Source: Sneathiella sp.
GTDB lineage: Bacteria > Pseudomonadota > Alphaproteobacteria > Sneathiellales > Sneathiellaceae
Length of the DNA stretch: 64,000 bases
Direction: 5' to 3'
NCBI RefSeq assembly: GCF_029233945.1
Contig: NZ_JARGOQ010000006.1
Coordinates: 1-64,000, forward strand
The notes beneath the pieces were generated by a model. The model was given only the letters and a program-made list of their open reading frames with translations. It did not search any database and had not been told where the DNA came from. This document shows, one piece after another, positions 28,915-39,700 of this stretch. Made by a program: the position numbers and the translations under genes. Every line of letters starts with the position of its first letter. The first letter of the stretch is position 1.

Positions 28915-29685
28915 ATGGCGAAGTTTGTCAGGACCGATCTGGAGGACACTCCCGATGGTAAGATCGCGCGTGTAACCATCGATAATCAGCGAAAACTCAA
29001 TACGCTGAATTCCGTCGTGATCGGAGAGTTGAACGAAACACTCACTCACCTCGACAAAGACACGGATATCGCCATTCTCATCCTGACCGGCGCCGGAAAC
29101 AAGAGTTTTATCGGCGGAGCGGATATTTCCGAAATGGCGAGACTGAACCCCGATACTGCGCGGACTTTCATCACCAACATGCATCATGCCTGCCACAAGG
29201 TGCGGTACTTCCATGCCCCGGTTGTCGCCCGCGTGAACGGCTTTTCGCTTGGTGCCGGGATGGAACTGGCGGCCGCCTGCGATATGATCGTCGCGTGCGA
29301 GAGCGCGCAGTTTGCAATGCCGGAAGTGCGGGTTGGCATCCCATCGGTCATTGACGCCGCGCTTTTGCCGCAGATACTGGGCTTCAACCTTGCCCGCGAT
29401 CTTGTGCTGACGGGCAGGAGCCTGAGTGCAACGGAAGCGCGCGACGCAGGCCTTGTCCAGCGCCTAGTCGAGGATGATGCGCTTGATGCGGAAGTTGATA
29501 AGGTGATTGCAGAGATTCTTGATGGCGGCCGCAACGCAATGGCCATTCAAAAGCAGCTCTGCAACGATTGGGAAAATAATACGCTGCGTGATGGCATTCA
29601 GCTGGGGATCGAGGCCTTCTCACATTCCTATGAAAGCGACGAGCCCCACAAGATGATGGAAAAATTCCTGAACCGACCACGCTAG
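28915..29685 (+). CDS. Enoyl-CoA hydratase/isomerase family protein
   Basis: 256 residues, crotonase fold. The oxyanion-hole region KSFIGGADISEM and the two catalytic glutamates (GAGMELAAACDM and FAMPEVRVGIPS) are kept, supporting hydratase activity. After the second Glu the usual GAGGT is replaced by SVIDAAL, so the substrate or reaction may differ from crotonyl-CoA hydration. It is cytoplasmic. No fatty-acid oxidation genes adjoin it directly. Confidence 0.88.
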   Translation: MAKFVRTDLEDTPDGKIARVTIDNQRKLNTLNSVVIGELNETLTHLDKDTDIAILILTGAGNKSFIGGADISEMARLNPDTARTFITNMHHACHKVRYFHAPVVARVNGFSLGAGMELAAACDMIVACESAQFAMPEVRVGIPSVIDAALLPQILGFNLARDLVLTGRSLSATEARDAGLVQRLVEDDALDAEVDKVIAEILDGGRNAMAIQKQLCNDWENNTLRDGIQLGIEAFSHSYESDEPHKMMEKFLNRPR

Positions 29686-29789
29686 CATTTGGGTCCTGCC
29701 AGCCGACGCCACGCAAATTCATTACCTTTAACGGCAAATTTTTGTTATGAAGGGGCCATGATTTTTGCCGCGTCGGGGGTGGGCAGCCA

Positions 29790-30989
29790 GTGTTGGTTTA
29801 CTTATACAATGTGTTTTCGGGGGGTAGCCGCCAGTCGCTGTCGGTTGAGGCGGTAGACCGCCTTTTTTCCAATGACAGCCATTCCCCCCTCCTAAAACGC
29901 CGCCGGGCCCGCGTTATCCTGTCGCGGGTCCGCTTTTTAAGCCTCCTCTGCGTAGTAGCCTTTCCCATCGGTTTCTTGCTGGATTTTGCAACATTCGATG
30001 TTGAAAGCTATGTCACCCTCGGGATTACGCGGGCCCTGATGGCCATCCTGTTTCTGTCGCTTTTCTTTGGAATAAGCAGCGGGGAAACCCTGCGGGATGC
30101 ATATCGGGCTCTCGGCATCTTTTTCGCGATCCTGCTGACCTTTCAGACGATGTATCAGCCTTTGCTCGATATCACGGACATTTTCGCAATCACCAGCCTT
30201 GCCGCCGCCGGGTATCTGTTATTTCCCTTCCTGATCGTTGGATGTATCGCCATCTTTCCGTTTACGGTTAAAGAAGCAGTTCTCACGTTGATCCTCTTCT
30301 TTGTCGTGCAGATGTTTATCCTTATCCTCATGCCGGAACATGCGGATCCGCATCAGCGTCTCGGCATTCTGCTGACCCTTATGGTGACGGGTTTACTCTG
30401 TGTATTCGCCGCCATCAGCCAGCTTCTGTACATATCTCTGCTGATCGACCAGGCGTCCATCGACTCGCTAACTCAATGCTATAGCCGTAACAGCGGGGAG
30501 GAAATTATCGATGTGCAGTTCAAGATAGCCAAACGCCAGAACATGCCTTTTTCTCTCGTGTTTGTCGATCTGGACAATTTCAAGGCCATAAATGATCGCT
30601 ACGGCCATGAGGCCGGTGACCGGGTTCTTGCCAACGCCGCCGCGAGCATCCGCCGCAACGCACGCGGATCGGATGTTATTGTCCGTTGGGGAGGCGAGGA
30701 ATTTGTAATTCTTTTGCCCAATACCGATGCGGAAGGAGCGCTCAAATCCATACGCAGGCTTCGCAATATTGGCCTTGGCGCGCGTCCGGACGGCAAGATG
30801 ATGACCGCCAGCTTCGGTATCGTCGATCGACAAAATGCCAATGTCGGCGACTGGTCCTCGCTTGTCGATATTGCGGATAACCAGATGTATGACGTCAAGT
30901 CGCGGGGCGGGAATGACATAGCCGTATATGATCCGGCGGTTGATGCTGAGGCAGAAGCCGAAACCGATGATCTGGCAGCGGCCGAATGA
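29790..30989 (+). CDS. Membrane diguanylate cyclase (GGDEF domain)
   Basis: 399 residues from a GTG start. About six N-terminal membrane helices (residues about 48-225) form a membrane sensor of no recognised family, followed by a GGDEF domain. The active motif is GGEEF (301-305), with FVDLDNFKAINDRYGHEAGD upstream and an inhibitory I-site RGSD (292-295) exactly five residues before the motif. It should make cyclic di-GMP and be feedback-inhibited. Its stop overlaps the small ORF at 30986 (ATGA). Confidence 0.93.
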   Translation: MLVYLYNVFSGGSRQSLSVEAVDRLFSNDSHSPLLKRRRARVILSRVRFLSLLCVVAFPIGFLLDFATFDVESYVTLGITRALMAILFLSLFFGISSGETLRDAYRALGIFFAILLTFQTMYQPLLDITDIFAITSLAAAGYLLFPFLIVGCIAIFPFTVKEAVLTLILFFVVQMFILILMPEHADPHQRLGILLTLMVTGLLCVFAAISQLLYISLLIDQASIDSLTQCYSRNSGEEIIDVQFKIAKRQNMPFSLVFVDLDNFKAINDRYGHEAGDRVLANAAASIRRNARGSDVIVRWGGEEFVILLPNTDAEGALKSIRRLRNIGLGARPDGKMMTASFGIVDRQNANVGDWSSLVDIADNQMYDVKSRGGNDIAVYDPAVDAEAEAETDDLAAAE

Positions 30990-31159
30990 TCCTCAAGATT
31001 CTCTCGGTTGTCTTTGTCGTTCTGTTTGTTGCGCGTATTCTGTTCGCCCGAAAGCTAAAGGAAATGGGCAAGGCTGCCGACCGCACCCTTAATCTTTTTC
31101 TGATCGCCATCGCGATTTATCTCTGCCTACAGGCGCTCATTGTATATGCGATGGCGTGA
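30986..31159 (+). CDS. 57-residue membrane protein overlapping the cyclase gene
   Basis: ATG at 30986 overlaps the cyclase TGA (ATGA), and the frame runs 57 codons to TGA at 31159. The product has two membrane helices: ILKILSVVFVVLFVARILF and LNLFLIAIAIYLCLQALIVY, separated by a charged turn (ARKLKEMGKAADR). Translational coupling and strong hydrophobicity support it as real, though it is easily missed by length cut-offs. A partner role for the membrane cyclase is an inference. fumC begins 44 bp later. Confidence 0.6.
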   Translation: MILKILSVVFVVLFVARILFARKLKEMGKAADRTLNLFLIAIAIYLCLQALIVYAMA

Positions 31160-31202
31160 TACCAGATAGTGAGACAGGCTGCTGCTTCATAGGAGATCGT
31201 TT

Positions 31203-32591
31203 ATGTCCGCCACACGAATTGAAACGGATACGATGGGAGAAATCTCTGTCCCCGCAGATCGCTACTGGGGCGCGCAGACCGAACGATCACTTGAGAATTT
31301 CAAAATCGGCACGGAGCGCCTGCCCGCTCCCCTCGTTCGTGCTCTTGGTCTGCAAAAAAAGGCGGCGGCACTCAGTAACCAGATGCTGGGACACCTCGAA
31401 ATCCAACTCGCCGATGCCATCATCATGGCGGCGGATGAGGTTATTACGGATAAACTTCTTGATCATTTTCCGCTGGTTATCTGGCAGACAGGGTCCGGCA
31501 CCCAAAGTAACATGAACGCCAATGAGGTGATTGCGAACCGTGCCAATGAAATTCTAGGTGCCCCGCTCGGGCAAAAAAGCCCGGTCCATCCCAATGATCA
31601 TGTCAATTTGGGGCAAAGCTCCAACGACAGCTTTCCAACCGCCATGTCCATCGCCGCAACGGAGCAGGTCACGCATCACTTGCTCCCCGCTCTTGCGCAT
31701 TTTCATCAGGCCCTGCAGCAAAAAAGCAAAACCTTTGCCGATATCATCAAAATCGGCCGCACGCATACGCAGGATGCGGTGCCCATCACCCTCGGTCAGG
31801 AGTTTTCGGCCTATGCCCGGCAGATGGAACTCGGCATGGCACGCCTGAAGGATGCCCTCCCCCGGGTGATGGAACTCGCACAGGGCGGCACCGCCGTCGG
31901 CACGGGGCTGAATGCCGCACCGGGTTTTGCGGAAATGTTCGTCTCAAACCTTTCCGATTTGACCGGCCTTCCCTTTACCAGCGCGGAGAATAAGTTCGAG
32001 GCAATTGCCGCCCATGATGCACTGGTCGAGCTTTCCGGCGTTCTGAATGTGATCGCGACGAGTGCCATGAAAATTGCCAATGATATCCGCTTTCTCGCGA
32101 GCGGCCCGAGAAGCGGTCTCGGTGAGTTGATCCTCCCGGCGAACGAACCCGGCTCCTCGATCATGCCGGGGAAAATCAACCCGACACAATGCGAGGCGGT
32201 AACGCAGGTCTCGGCGCAAATCATGGGCAATCATGTGACGGTCACCGTCGCCGGCTCCAATGGGCATTTCGAGCTGAATGCATTTAAGCCGGTGATCATC
32301 TATAACGTCCTGCAATCGATCCGGCTCCTCGGCGATGCCCTTCGGAGCTTTACGGATAATTGTGTCACCGGGATCGAGGCGAACAAAGGCCGGATTGACG
32401 AGTTGATGGCGCAATCACTGATGCTGGTGACCGCGCTCAACCCGCATATCGGCTATGATAACGCCGCCAAAATTGCCAAGAAAGCCTATGCGGATAACAG
32501 CAGCCTGAAAGAAGCCGCGCTCGCGCTGAACCTTCTCACCGAGGAACAGTTCAACGACTGGGTCCGCCCCGAAGATATGGTGGGGAAGTAA
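31203..32591 (+). CDS. fumC: Class II fumarate hydratase
   Basis: 462 residues, iron-independent tetrameric fumarase of the aspartase/fumarase superfamily. It begins [29 protein letters not shown] and carries the signature [15 protein letters not shown] (near 318) and [13 protein letters not shown]. It interconverts fumarate and malate in the TCA cycle. The 3' end meets tRNA-Gly on the other strand with no terminator visible between them. Confidence 0.97.
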   Translation: MSATRIETDTMGEISVPADRYWGAQTERSLENFKIGTERLPAPLVRALGLQKKAAALSNQMLGHLEIQLADAIIMAADEVITDKLLDHFPLVIWQTGSGTQSNMNANEVIANRANEILGAPLGQKSPVHPNDHVNLGQSSNDSFPTAMSIAATEQVTHHLLPALAHFHQALQQKSKTFADIIKIGRTHTQDAVPITLGQEFSAYARQMELGMARLKDALPRVMELAQGGTAVGTGLNAAPGFAEMFVSNLSDLTGLPFTSAENKFEAIAAHDALVELSGVLNVIATSAMKIANDIRFLASGPRSGLGELILPANEPGSSIMPGKINPTQCEAVTQVSAQIMGNHVTVTVAGSNGHFELNAFKPVIIYNVLQSIRLLGDALRSFTDNCVTGIEANKGRIDELMAQSLMLVTALNPHIGYDNAAKIAKKAYADNSSLKEAALALNLLTEEQFNDWVRPEDMVGK

Positions 32592-32607
32592 AAGAAAAAC
32601 AGAGAAA

Positions 32608-32681
32608 TGGAGCGGGCGAAGGGGATCGAACCCTCGTCGTAAGCTTGGGAAGCTTCTGCTCTGCCATTGAGCTACGCCCGC
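32608..32681 (-). tRNA. tRNA-Gly (anticodon CCC)
   Basis: Minus-strand cloverleaf with acceptor GCGGGCG (from 32681) pairing with CGCCCGC, D arm GCTC-AATGGCA-GAGC, anticodon loop TTCCCAA (CCC at 32647-32649) and T arm GAGGG-TTCGATC-CCCTT. The discriminator is T and CCA is encoded (32608-32610). The outermost anticodon-stem pair is a G-A mismatch. It reads GGG codons. Confidence 0.92.
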
Positions 32682-32764
32682 AATTTCCCTTGTAAGTACA
32701 GAAAGACGCTTTTTTCTGCAATAGAAATTCTTGACAGCCCATAACCATAGCGATAATTATTTCG

Positions 32765-32822
32765 ATGTGGTGATTTGTGCCGACCGGCTTGCGGCCACAT
32801 AAAAGAAACGCTAAAAGGTCGG
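32765..32822 (+). promoter_or_regulatory. SAM-II riboswitch aptamer upstream of metZ
   Basis: Matches the compact H-type pseudoknot that binds S-adenosylmethionine in alphaproteobacteria. P1 is ATGTGG (32765-32770) with CCACAT (32795-32800). The conserved TGATTT, CTTGCGGCC and CGCTAAAA segments are present. The pseudoknot helix is CCGACC (32780-32785) with GGTCGG (32817-32822). It senses SAM and turns metZ off. Confidence 0.93.
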
Positions 32823-32832
32823 GGCTCGTAGG

Positions 32833-32860
32833 AACCCTGATCGATGGTCGGGGTTTTTTT
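32833..32860 (+). terminator. Riboswitch-linked terminator before metZ
   Basis: AACCCTGATC (32833-32842) pairs with GGTCGGGGTT (32846-32855) around a 3-nt loop, then a T tract to 32860. The right arm repeats the 8-mer GGTCGGGG found at 32817-32824 in the aptamer, so the aptamer copy can compete for the left arm. This would convert SAM binding into termination. Confidence 0.8.
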
Positions 32861-32876
32861 ATGCCTCGAGGATAAT

Positions 32877-34094
32877 ATGACAAACGAAAAAGAGACGGCG
32901 CAAGCCCGCGCCAAAAGCTACCGAACCGCCACAAAACTTGTACGCGGCGGGACAAAACGCTCCCAGTTTAACGAAACAAGCGAAGCCATTTTTATCAATT
33001 CCGGCTTCGTTTATGACAGCGCCGAGCAGGCGGCGGGGCGTTTCAAGGGCGAGAATGAGGGATTTATCTACTCCCGCTACGCCAACCCGACCCTTTCCAT
33101 GTTCGAAGAGCGGATGATCCTTCTCGAAGACGGCGCAGAAGCAGCCCGCGCAACCGCGAGCGGCATGGCCGCCGTGAATGGTGCGCTGATGTCTTTGCTG
33201 AAAGCCGGGGATCATGTAGTTGCCCCAAAGGCGCTCTTTGGCTCCTGCCTTTATATTATCGAGACGATCCTGCCGAGGTTCGGTGTTAATGTCACCTTGA
33301 TTGACGGGACCGACATCGATCAATGGAAAGACGCCCTCAATGAGAAGACGGCCTGTGTATTTTTTGAAACGCCGTCCAACCCGGCGCTTGAGATCATGGA
33401 TATTGCCGCTATTTCCGACCTTGCCCACAAGGCCGGCGCGAAGGTCATAGTCGATAACGTCTTTGCAACGCCGGTTTTGCAGCATCCCCTCACCCTGGGC
33501 GCAGATATCGTTGTTTACTCCGCAACCAAGCATATCGATGGGCAGGGGCGTTGCCTTGGCGGGGTCGTTCTGGGGTCGGAGGAATTTGTCGAGGACACCC
33601 TCGCCCCCTATCTCAAGCATACCGGTCCCGCACTCAGCCCATTTAACGCCTGGAACATGCTGAAAGGCCTTGAAACACTGGAGCTGCGCGTCGAAAAGCA
33701 ATGCGACAATGCGGAGAAGGTTGCCGCCTTCCTGGAAGATCATCCGGCGGTCAGCCGCGTTATTTTCCCGGGTAGCGAAACGCATCCACAGCATGCCCTT
33801 GCCAAGCAACAGATGGCGCGCGGCGGCACGCTTGTCACCTTTGAAGTCGCGGGCGGTCAGGAAGCGGCCTTCGCAGCCCTTAACCGGCTGTCTCTGATCG
33901 ATATCAGTAATAATCTCGGCGATGCAAAATCGCTGATTACCCATCCGACAACGACGACCCATTCCAGCGTCGATGACGCCATTAAGCAAGAACTTGGCAT
34001 TACGGAAAGCATGGTGCGCCTATCCGTCGGGCTGGAAGATGTGGATGATCTTATTGAGGATCTGGGCTACGCCTTGAGCCGCCAAAAAGATTGA
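32877..34094 (+). CDS. metZ: O-succinylhomoserine sulfhydrylase (MetZ type)
   Basis: 405 residues from ATG after GAGG. PLP enzyme of the Cys/Met metabolism family: substrate-loop YSRYANPTLSMFEERM and the PLP lysine K218 in SATKHIDGQGR. MetZ joins O-succinylhomoserine with sulfide to give homocysteine, a direct route to methionine. The SAM-II riboswitch upstream supports a methionine role over cystathionine metabolism. apaG follows at 134 bp. Confidence 0.93.
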   Translation: MTNEKETAQARAKSYRTATKLVRGGTKRSQFNETSEAIFINSGFVYDSAEQAAGRFKGENEGFIYSRYANPTLSMFEERMILLEDGAEAARATASGMAAVNGALMSLLKAGDHVVAPKALFGSCLYIIETILPRFGVNVTLIDGTDIDQWKDALNEKTACVFFETPSNPALEIMDIAAISDLAHKAGAKVIVDNVFATPVLQHPLTLGADIVVYSATKHIDGQGRCLGGVVLGSEEFVEDTLAPYLKHTGPALSPFNAWNMLKGLETLELRVEKQCDNAEKVAAFLEDHPAVSRVIFPGSETHPQHALAKQQMARGGTLVTFEVAGGQEAAFAALNRLSLIDISNNLGDAKSLITHPTTTTHSSVDDAIKQELGITESMVRLSVGLEDVDDLIEDLGYALSRQKD

Positions 34095-34228
34095 GATATG
34101 GGGCGGCGGGCTTCACATTTCCGCCGCTCCGCCCTGCTCTTTTACCGATTTACTGGACAAAGCGCCCCTATGGCGCAATATTCAGGGGAATTAAGCCAAT
34201 CAGGTAATTGAAGCAGACGGTGCAGGAT

Positions 34229-34636
34229 ATGACGGAGACGGCCGCCTATAGCAAGATCACGGAAAATATTCAGGTCTCGGTGACACCCGTCTTTCTGCAA
34301 GACCGCTCGCGCCCCGAAGATGGCTTCTATGTCTGGGCCTATCAGGTCAGGATAGAGAATCAGGGAACGCACACAATAACCCTCAAAAACCGTCATTGGC
34401 GCATCACCAATGCCGAGGGACATACAGAAACGGTAGATGGCGAAGGCGTCGTCGGGGAGCAACCCGTTCTTGCGCCGGGTGATATTTATGAATATACCAG
34501 CGGAACGCCGCTTTCGACGCCATCGGGCATCATGGTCGGCTCCTATGATATGGAATCGGAAGAAGGAAATATGTTCGCAGTCGATATTCCGGCGTTCTCA
34601 CTGGATAGCCCGGACGCCATGTCGTCCCTTCACTAA
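34229..34636 (+). CDS. apaG: ApaG protein
   Basis: 135 residues from ATG at 34229 (AGGA upstream). An earlier TTG is less likely. Fibronectin-type III-like fold with WAYQVRIENQGTHTITLKNRHWRITNAEG and the family motif VGEQPVLAPGDIYEYTSGTPLSTPSGIMVGSY. ApaG has been linked to cobalt/magnesium resistance, but its molecular role is unsettled. It lies downstream of metZ, an arrangement seen in other alphaproteobacteria. Confidence 0.93.
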   Translation: MTETAAYSKITENIQVSVTPVFLQDRSRPEDGFYVWAYQVRIENQGTHTITLKNRHWRITNAEGHTETVDGEGVVGEQPVLAPGDIYEYTSGTPLSTPSGIMVGSYDMESEEGNMFAVDIPAFSLDSPDAMSSLH

Positions 34637-34672
34637 AAGGCGGCGCAGCCCATCCCAGGAAATAATTCAGAT

Positions 34673-35263
34673 ATGAACAAACATTGCCATCCAAAAAAGC
34701 CAACGAAAGATCAGGCCGAAGAGGCCGTACGGACCCTGATCCGCTGGGCAGGGGATGACCCGGAACGCGAGGGACTGGTCGGAACGCCGGACCGGGTAGC
34801 GCGATCATATCTGGAATTTTTTGCGGGTTATAACGAGGACCCTGACGCCTATCTGTCCCGCACCTTCGAGGAAGTCAACGGTTATGACGAGATGGTGGTC
34901 CTGAAGGACATCCGGGTTGAAAGCTATTGCGAGCATCATATGGTGCCGATTATCGGTGTCGCCCATGTCGCCTATATGCCCAGCAATCGGGTCGTCGGCA
35001 TATCAAAACTCGCGCGGGTTGTCGATGCCTACGCCAAGCGACTGCAAATACAGGAAAAGCTGACCCGGCAGATAGCGGAAACGATCGAGAGGACGCTGCA
35101 ACCGAAAGGGGTCGCCGTCATTATCGAAAGCGCGCATCAATGCATGACAACCCGCGGAGTTCATAAAGACGGCGTCACCATGGTGACGAGTACGATGCTC
35201 GGCATCTTCCGCCGGTCCGACATCACGCGGCGCGAGTTGCTCTCATTCATCAATAAAGGCTGA
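34673..35263 (+). CDS. folE: GTP cyclohydrolase I (FolE)
   Basis: 196 residues. Zinc ligands are in SYCEHHMVP and [12 protein letters not shown], the two family signatures, and a short His/Lys-rich N-terminus precedes the core. It converts GTP to dihydroneopterin triphosphate, the first step of folate (and pterin) synthesis, as a decamer. It begins 36 bp after apaG, and trkH starts 13 bp after its stop, suggesting one operon. Confidence 0.96.
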   Translation: MNKHCHPKKPTKDQAEEAVRTLIRWAGDDPEREGLVGTPDRVARSYLEFFAGYNEDPDAYLSRTFEEVNGYDEMVVLKDIRVESYCEHHMVPIIGVAHVAYMPSNRVVGISKLARVVDAYAKRLQIQEKLTRQIAETIERTLQPKGVAVIIESAHQCMTTRGVHKDGVTMVTSTMLGIFRRSDITRRELLSFINKG

Positions 35264-35276
35264 GTGCGGCGGGGCC

Positions 35277-36728
35277 GTGAATAACTTTCGCCTGATTTTC
35301 GCAATCAATGGAATTCTCCTAGTCTTTATCGGACTTGCCATGCTTGTGCCCGCCGCTGTTGACCTTGCGGTTGGCAACAGGGACTGGCAGGTGTTCTTAG
35401 TTTCAGCGGCGGTGTCGATTTTCGTTGGCGGTGGATTGTTTCTGTCAAATCGCGGGAGCGGCCTGGAACTTGGACGGCGTCAGGCGTTTCTGCTGACAAC
35501 AGCTGTCTGGATCATCCTGCCGGCAACTGCGGCGCTGCCCTTCGCTTTCAGCGAGATGAACATCCCCTATACGGACGCCTTCTTCGAGGCGATGAGCGGC
35601 CTGACAACCACTGGCTCAACGGTTTTGACTGGTCTTGATACAGCGCCGCCGGGCATCCTGATGTGGCGCGCATTGCTGCAATGGACCGGCGGCATCGGGA
35701 TTATTGTGACCGCCATTGCCATCATGCCCCTGCTCAGGATTGGTGGCATGCAGCTTTTCCGTATGGAAGCCTCTGAGGCGACATCAGAAAAGGCATTGCC
35801 GCGCGTTGCGGATATCGTCAAGGCAATCTGCTATATCTACCTTGTCCTGAGCCTGATTTGCACGCTTGCCCTCTGGATGACGGGGATGAGCCTGTTCGAT
35901 GCGATTACCCATGCAATGACGACGATCTCAACGGGCGGGTTTTCAACATCCGATAAATCCGCCGGTGATTTCGAAAGTCCCCTTGTCGAGAGCATCATGG
36001 TCGTTTTCATGATCATGGGGGCGCTTCCCTTTCTAATGTATCTGCATATTGTTAAGGGAAAGCCGGGCAGCTTTCTGACGGACAGCCAGGTCAGATGGTT
36101 TCTCTCGATCGTCCTGATCGGGATTTTGGCGATTACCATCTGGCAAATACGGCATGAGGGTATCTCTTTCTGGGTTGCCTTGAGGCATGCCACCTTCAAT
36201 GTGACCTCCATTATTACCGGCACAGGCTACGCCACCGCCGATTACAGCCGCTGGGGCGGATTTGGTACGGCCGCGTTCTTCTTTTTTATGTTTGTCGGCG
36301 GCTGCGCGGGCTCGGCCTCCTGCAGCATCAAGATCTTTCGCATACAAATTCTTGTTGAAACCGCGCGCTGTCAATTGATGCAGATGATCCGGCCAAGCGC
36401 AATCTATAAGCCCCGCTACAATGGCCAGCCGCTTGCCGAAGAAACCATCGGATCGGTCACCAGCTTTGTCTTTCTCTTTCTTGTTATCTTCGCCCTGCTC
36501 ACAATCGCGCTTGGCCTTACCGGTCTGGATTTCCTGACCGCTATTTCAAGTGCGGCAACATCCATTACCAATGTCGGACCGGGCCTCGGGGATACCGTCG
36601 GCCCCTCCGGAACCTTTAAATCGCTCTCTGATCCCGCGAAATGGCTGATGTCCCTTGGCATGCTGCTGGGTCGCCTTGAGCTTTTTACCGTTCTGGTGCT
36701 TTTCTCCCGCCGCTTCTGGCAGCGCTAA
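35277..36728 (+). CDS. trkH: TrkH-family potassium uptake protein
   Basis: 483 residues from a GTG start. It has about ten membrane helices with four P-loop repeats (TTTGST, STGGFST, TGTGYAT and TNVGPG), each supplying part of the potassium selectivity filter as in TrkH/KtrB. It moves K+ inward with the help of a TrkA-type NAD-binding protein, whose gene is not in this window. It is convergent with the RND operon with only 7 bp between stops. Confidence 0.95.
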   Translation: MNNFRLIFAINGILLVFIGLAMLVPAAVDLAVGNRDWQVFLVSAAVSIFVGGGLFLSNRGSGLELGRRQAFLLTTAVWIILPATAALPFAFSEMNIPYTDAFFEAMSGLTTTGSTVLTGLDTAPPGILMWRALLQWTGGIGIIVTAIAIMPLLRIGGMQLFRMEASEATSEKALPRVADIVKAICYIYLVLSLICTLALWMTGMSLFDAITHAMTTISTGGFSTSDKSAGDFESPLVESIMVVFMIMGALPFLMYLHIVKGKPGSFLTDSQVRWFLSIVLIGILAITIWQIRHEGISFWVALRHATFNVTSIITGTGYATADYSRWGGFGTAAFFFFMFVGGCAGSASCSIKIFRIQILVETARCQLMQMIRPSAIYKPRYNGQPLAEETIGSVTSFVFLFLVIFALLTIALGLTGLDFLTAISSAATSITNVGPGLGDTVGPSGTFKSLSDPAKWLMSLGMLLGRLELFTVLVLFSRRFWQR

Positions 36729-36735
36729 TCGTTCG

Positions 36736-39700
36736 TTAGCCCTGTGCTTTCGGGAAATAGAGCGCCTTTATCCAGCCCGTCATACGACCAAAATCCTCCT
36801 GAATGACCAACAATGCCGGCACCAGGAAAAGAACCAGGAATGTCGCCGCCATCAATCCGAACACCAATGTAATGGCCATGGGGATCAGGAACTGTGCCTG
36901 GAGGCTGGTTTCAAAAAGCAACGGGGTCAGGCCGCCTATTGTTGTGAGGGACGTGAGCAGGACCGCCCGCAAACGATCACAGGTGCCGCCGACTACCGCC
37001 TCCAAATAGGCTTGCCCCTTGGTCAGCCGCTCATCAATCACGCTGACCAGAATAATGGAGTTATTGACCAATATCCCCGACAGCCCCAACAGTGCAATCA
37101 TCGAGAGGATCGTAAGATCAAATCCTAGCAGATAGTGACCAAAGATTGCCCCGACCAAACCAAACGGGATAATCGACATCACCACGACAGGCCGCCAATA
37201 GGATGAAAACACCCAGGCCAGAATAAGATAAATCGCGGAAAGCCCGATTGTGGCGCCAAACTGCATATCCGCAATCGTTTCCGCCTGTTCCTCCGATTTA
37301 CCGGCAAAGCGGTATTTCAGATCATATGTCGCGGCGATCGCGTCAAGTCCGCCGCCAGGCAGGGCCGCCAGCACCTGGTCCGATGACGTCAAATTTTCAT
37401 CTATTTCCGCCGCAATGGCGACTTCACGCACGCCGTCCTCGCGCTTGATCCGGGCGTAGCCGACCTGATTGCGCTCGGTAACAACCGCCGATAGCGGCAC
37501 TTCAATCCCGGATGAGCTTTTCAGGTAAAAGTCCCGCAGGGCTTCCATGGCAATCTGGTCACGCGGCAACTGCACCCGCACCGTCACCTCCTCATCTCCT
37601 CGAGCAAATTTTCGCGCGATCACGCCTTCAAACCCGGCCCGCACTTGAGAGGCGATATCCTCGGTCGTGAAGCCGAGCGCCCGGCCACGCGGAGTGAGCT
37701 CAAGGATTATTTCCTGTTTGCCATGCGGCAGATCATCCTCGATATCCGAGACACCTCGGAATTTTTTAAGGAGATCCTTCACCTCCTCCGCTGCCTCTTT
37801 CAGCGTATTTACATCATCGCCCTTCAGCCGAATGTCCAGTTCCCGGCCTGGCGGGCCGCCAATCCTCTCAGTCAATGCAATCCGTTGAAGGCCCGGCATT
37901 TCCGTAATCTCCTCTCGCCAGGCCTTGACGAAATCCGCCGTTCGAACATCCCGAAGATCGGCAGAAATAAGCTCCACCATCATGCCGCCGCGATTATCTC
38001 CGGAAACAGAGCTGAACTGATCGCCGGTACTGATGCCAATCTTTCCCAGCGCCATAATAATCAGGCCGCCGTCTCCATTCGTGAGGTCGTTCTCGGCCTT
38101 GTAGAGTGCACGCTCCAGCTCCTTGACCATGGTTTCCGTCTCGCTGCGAGCACTACCGGGCGCAAAAACAACATTGGCATTAATCACATTGGCCTCAGGG
38201 GAGGGGAAAAAGTTAAATCCGATCCGACCGCCCATGAAGAAGCCGAAAGAAATGATCAGCATGGCAACAGCGGTCGCAAGCGTCGCATACCGCCAGCTCA
38301 CCGCAAGCTCCACCAGCCGCTTGAACAGATGGGTCTGGAAATAGTGAAATTTTTCATCGAAGCTCTGGCGCAGCCGACTCGCTCCGTTTCCCTGAAAGCG
38401 AAGCGCATGACGCATATGGCCCGGCAATATCAGGAAGCACTCGATCAAGCTGGCGACCAATACCGCAACGACGACTGACGGGATGGCACGAATAATTTGT
38501 CCAATGATATCCCCGATCAGGAAAATCGGAAGAAAGGCGGCAATGGTTGTCAGACTGGACGCAAACACCGGCGCCAGCATCCGAAGGGCGCCCCTCTCCG
38601 CCGCCTCGGCCGCGGACAATCCAGTTGAGCGCAGATATGACGCATGTTCTCCGACGACAATCGCATCATCGACAATAATACCAAGGGACATGATAATCGC
38701 GAACAGGCTGATCATATTGATCGACTGTCCGGTCAGGAGCATGACCCCGGCCGTCGCAAAAATCGCCACCGGTATGCCCGCCGCCACCCAAAAGGCGACA
38801 CGGACATTGAGAAAGATAAACAGGATAATCAGAACTAACACCAGGCCGCTCACGCCATTATTCAGCAGCAGGCGGATACGGTCCTCTATGAGGCTCGCCT
38901 GTACGTCATATTGCCTGATTTCAAGCTCGGCTGGCCAACGGCTCTTTTCCCGCTCGAAATAACCGGAAACTATCTTTGCCGCTTTCAGGGCATCCGTTGA
39001 CTGGGCCCGCTGAATACTAATCTCGACCGCCGCGCGACCATGATGCAATCCTGTCGATCCCTTTTCGACAAACTGGTCGCGGACGTTGGCTATGTCGCGC
39101 AGATATATTTTCTGTCCGTCGTCAAATGACTTGATCTCCAGCTCCCCAAGAGACTTCGCATTGGTCTTTTGTTCAAGCGATCGCAGCTGGCGCTCAAAAC
39201 TGCCGGAGACAGTCCCGAGCGGCACGTCCTGGGAATTATTGCGAATGATCGTGGCAATATCGGTAAGACTGAGATTTAGCCGTCGCAAGTCCCGCTTGTC
39301 GACATCCACCCAGATTTCCTCATCCCGCGCACCAAAGAGGGTAATCTTGTCGATCCCGAGATTCAGCAGATCGTCACGCATTGTTTTGGCAATCTGCTTG
39401 AGAGCTTCCTCCGAATAAGGACCCGAAACCGAAAGGCGGGCAATGGGATCATAGATCACGACCCGCTTTATGATGGGAGTCTCGATGGTATCGGGGAAGG
39501 TCGTAATTTGCGAGACCCCCTGCTCGACATCCGAAAGCGCGGCCTGCATGTCGGTTCCGGGCTCAAACTCCACAACAATCGCGCTGCTGCCCTCCACCGA
39601 ATAGGAGGTGACGCGCTTGACTCCATTGAGGAATCGCACCTCCGGCAGGATCGCCGTCGTGATGTTGCTATCGACATCCTCTGCGCTTGCGCCCGGCCAG

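Noticed and set aside
32859-33989. A 376-codon minus-strand frame opposite metZ
   Set aside because: Antisense to a strongly recognised PLP enzyme, with no recognisable motif. It arises from codon bias on the other strand.
34101-34129. A GC-rich stem after metZ (GCGGCGG with CCGCCGC)
   Set aside because: The following T tract is poor and offset, so I do not call it an intrinsic terminator.
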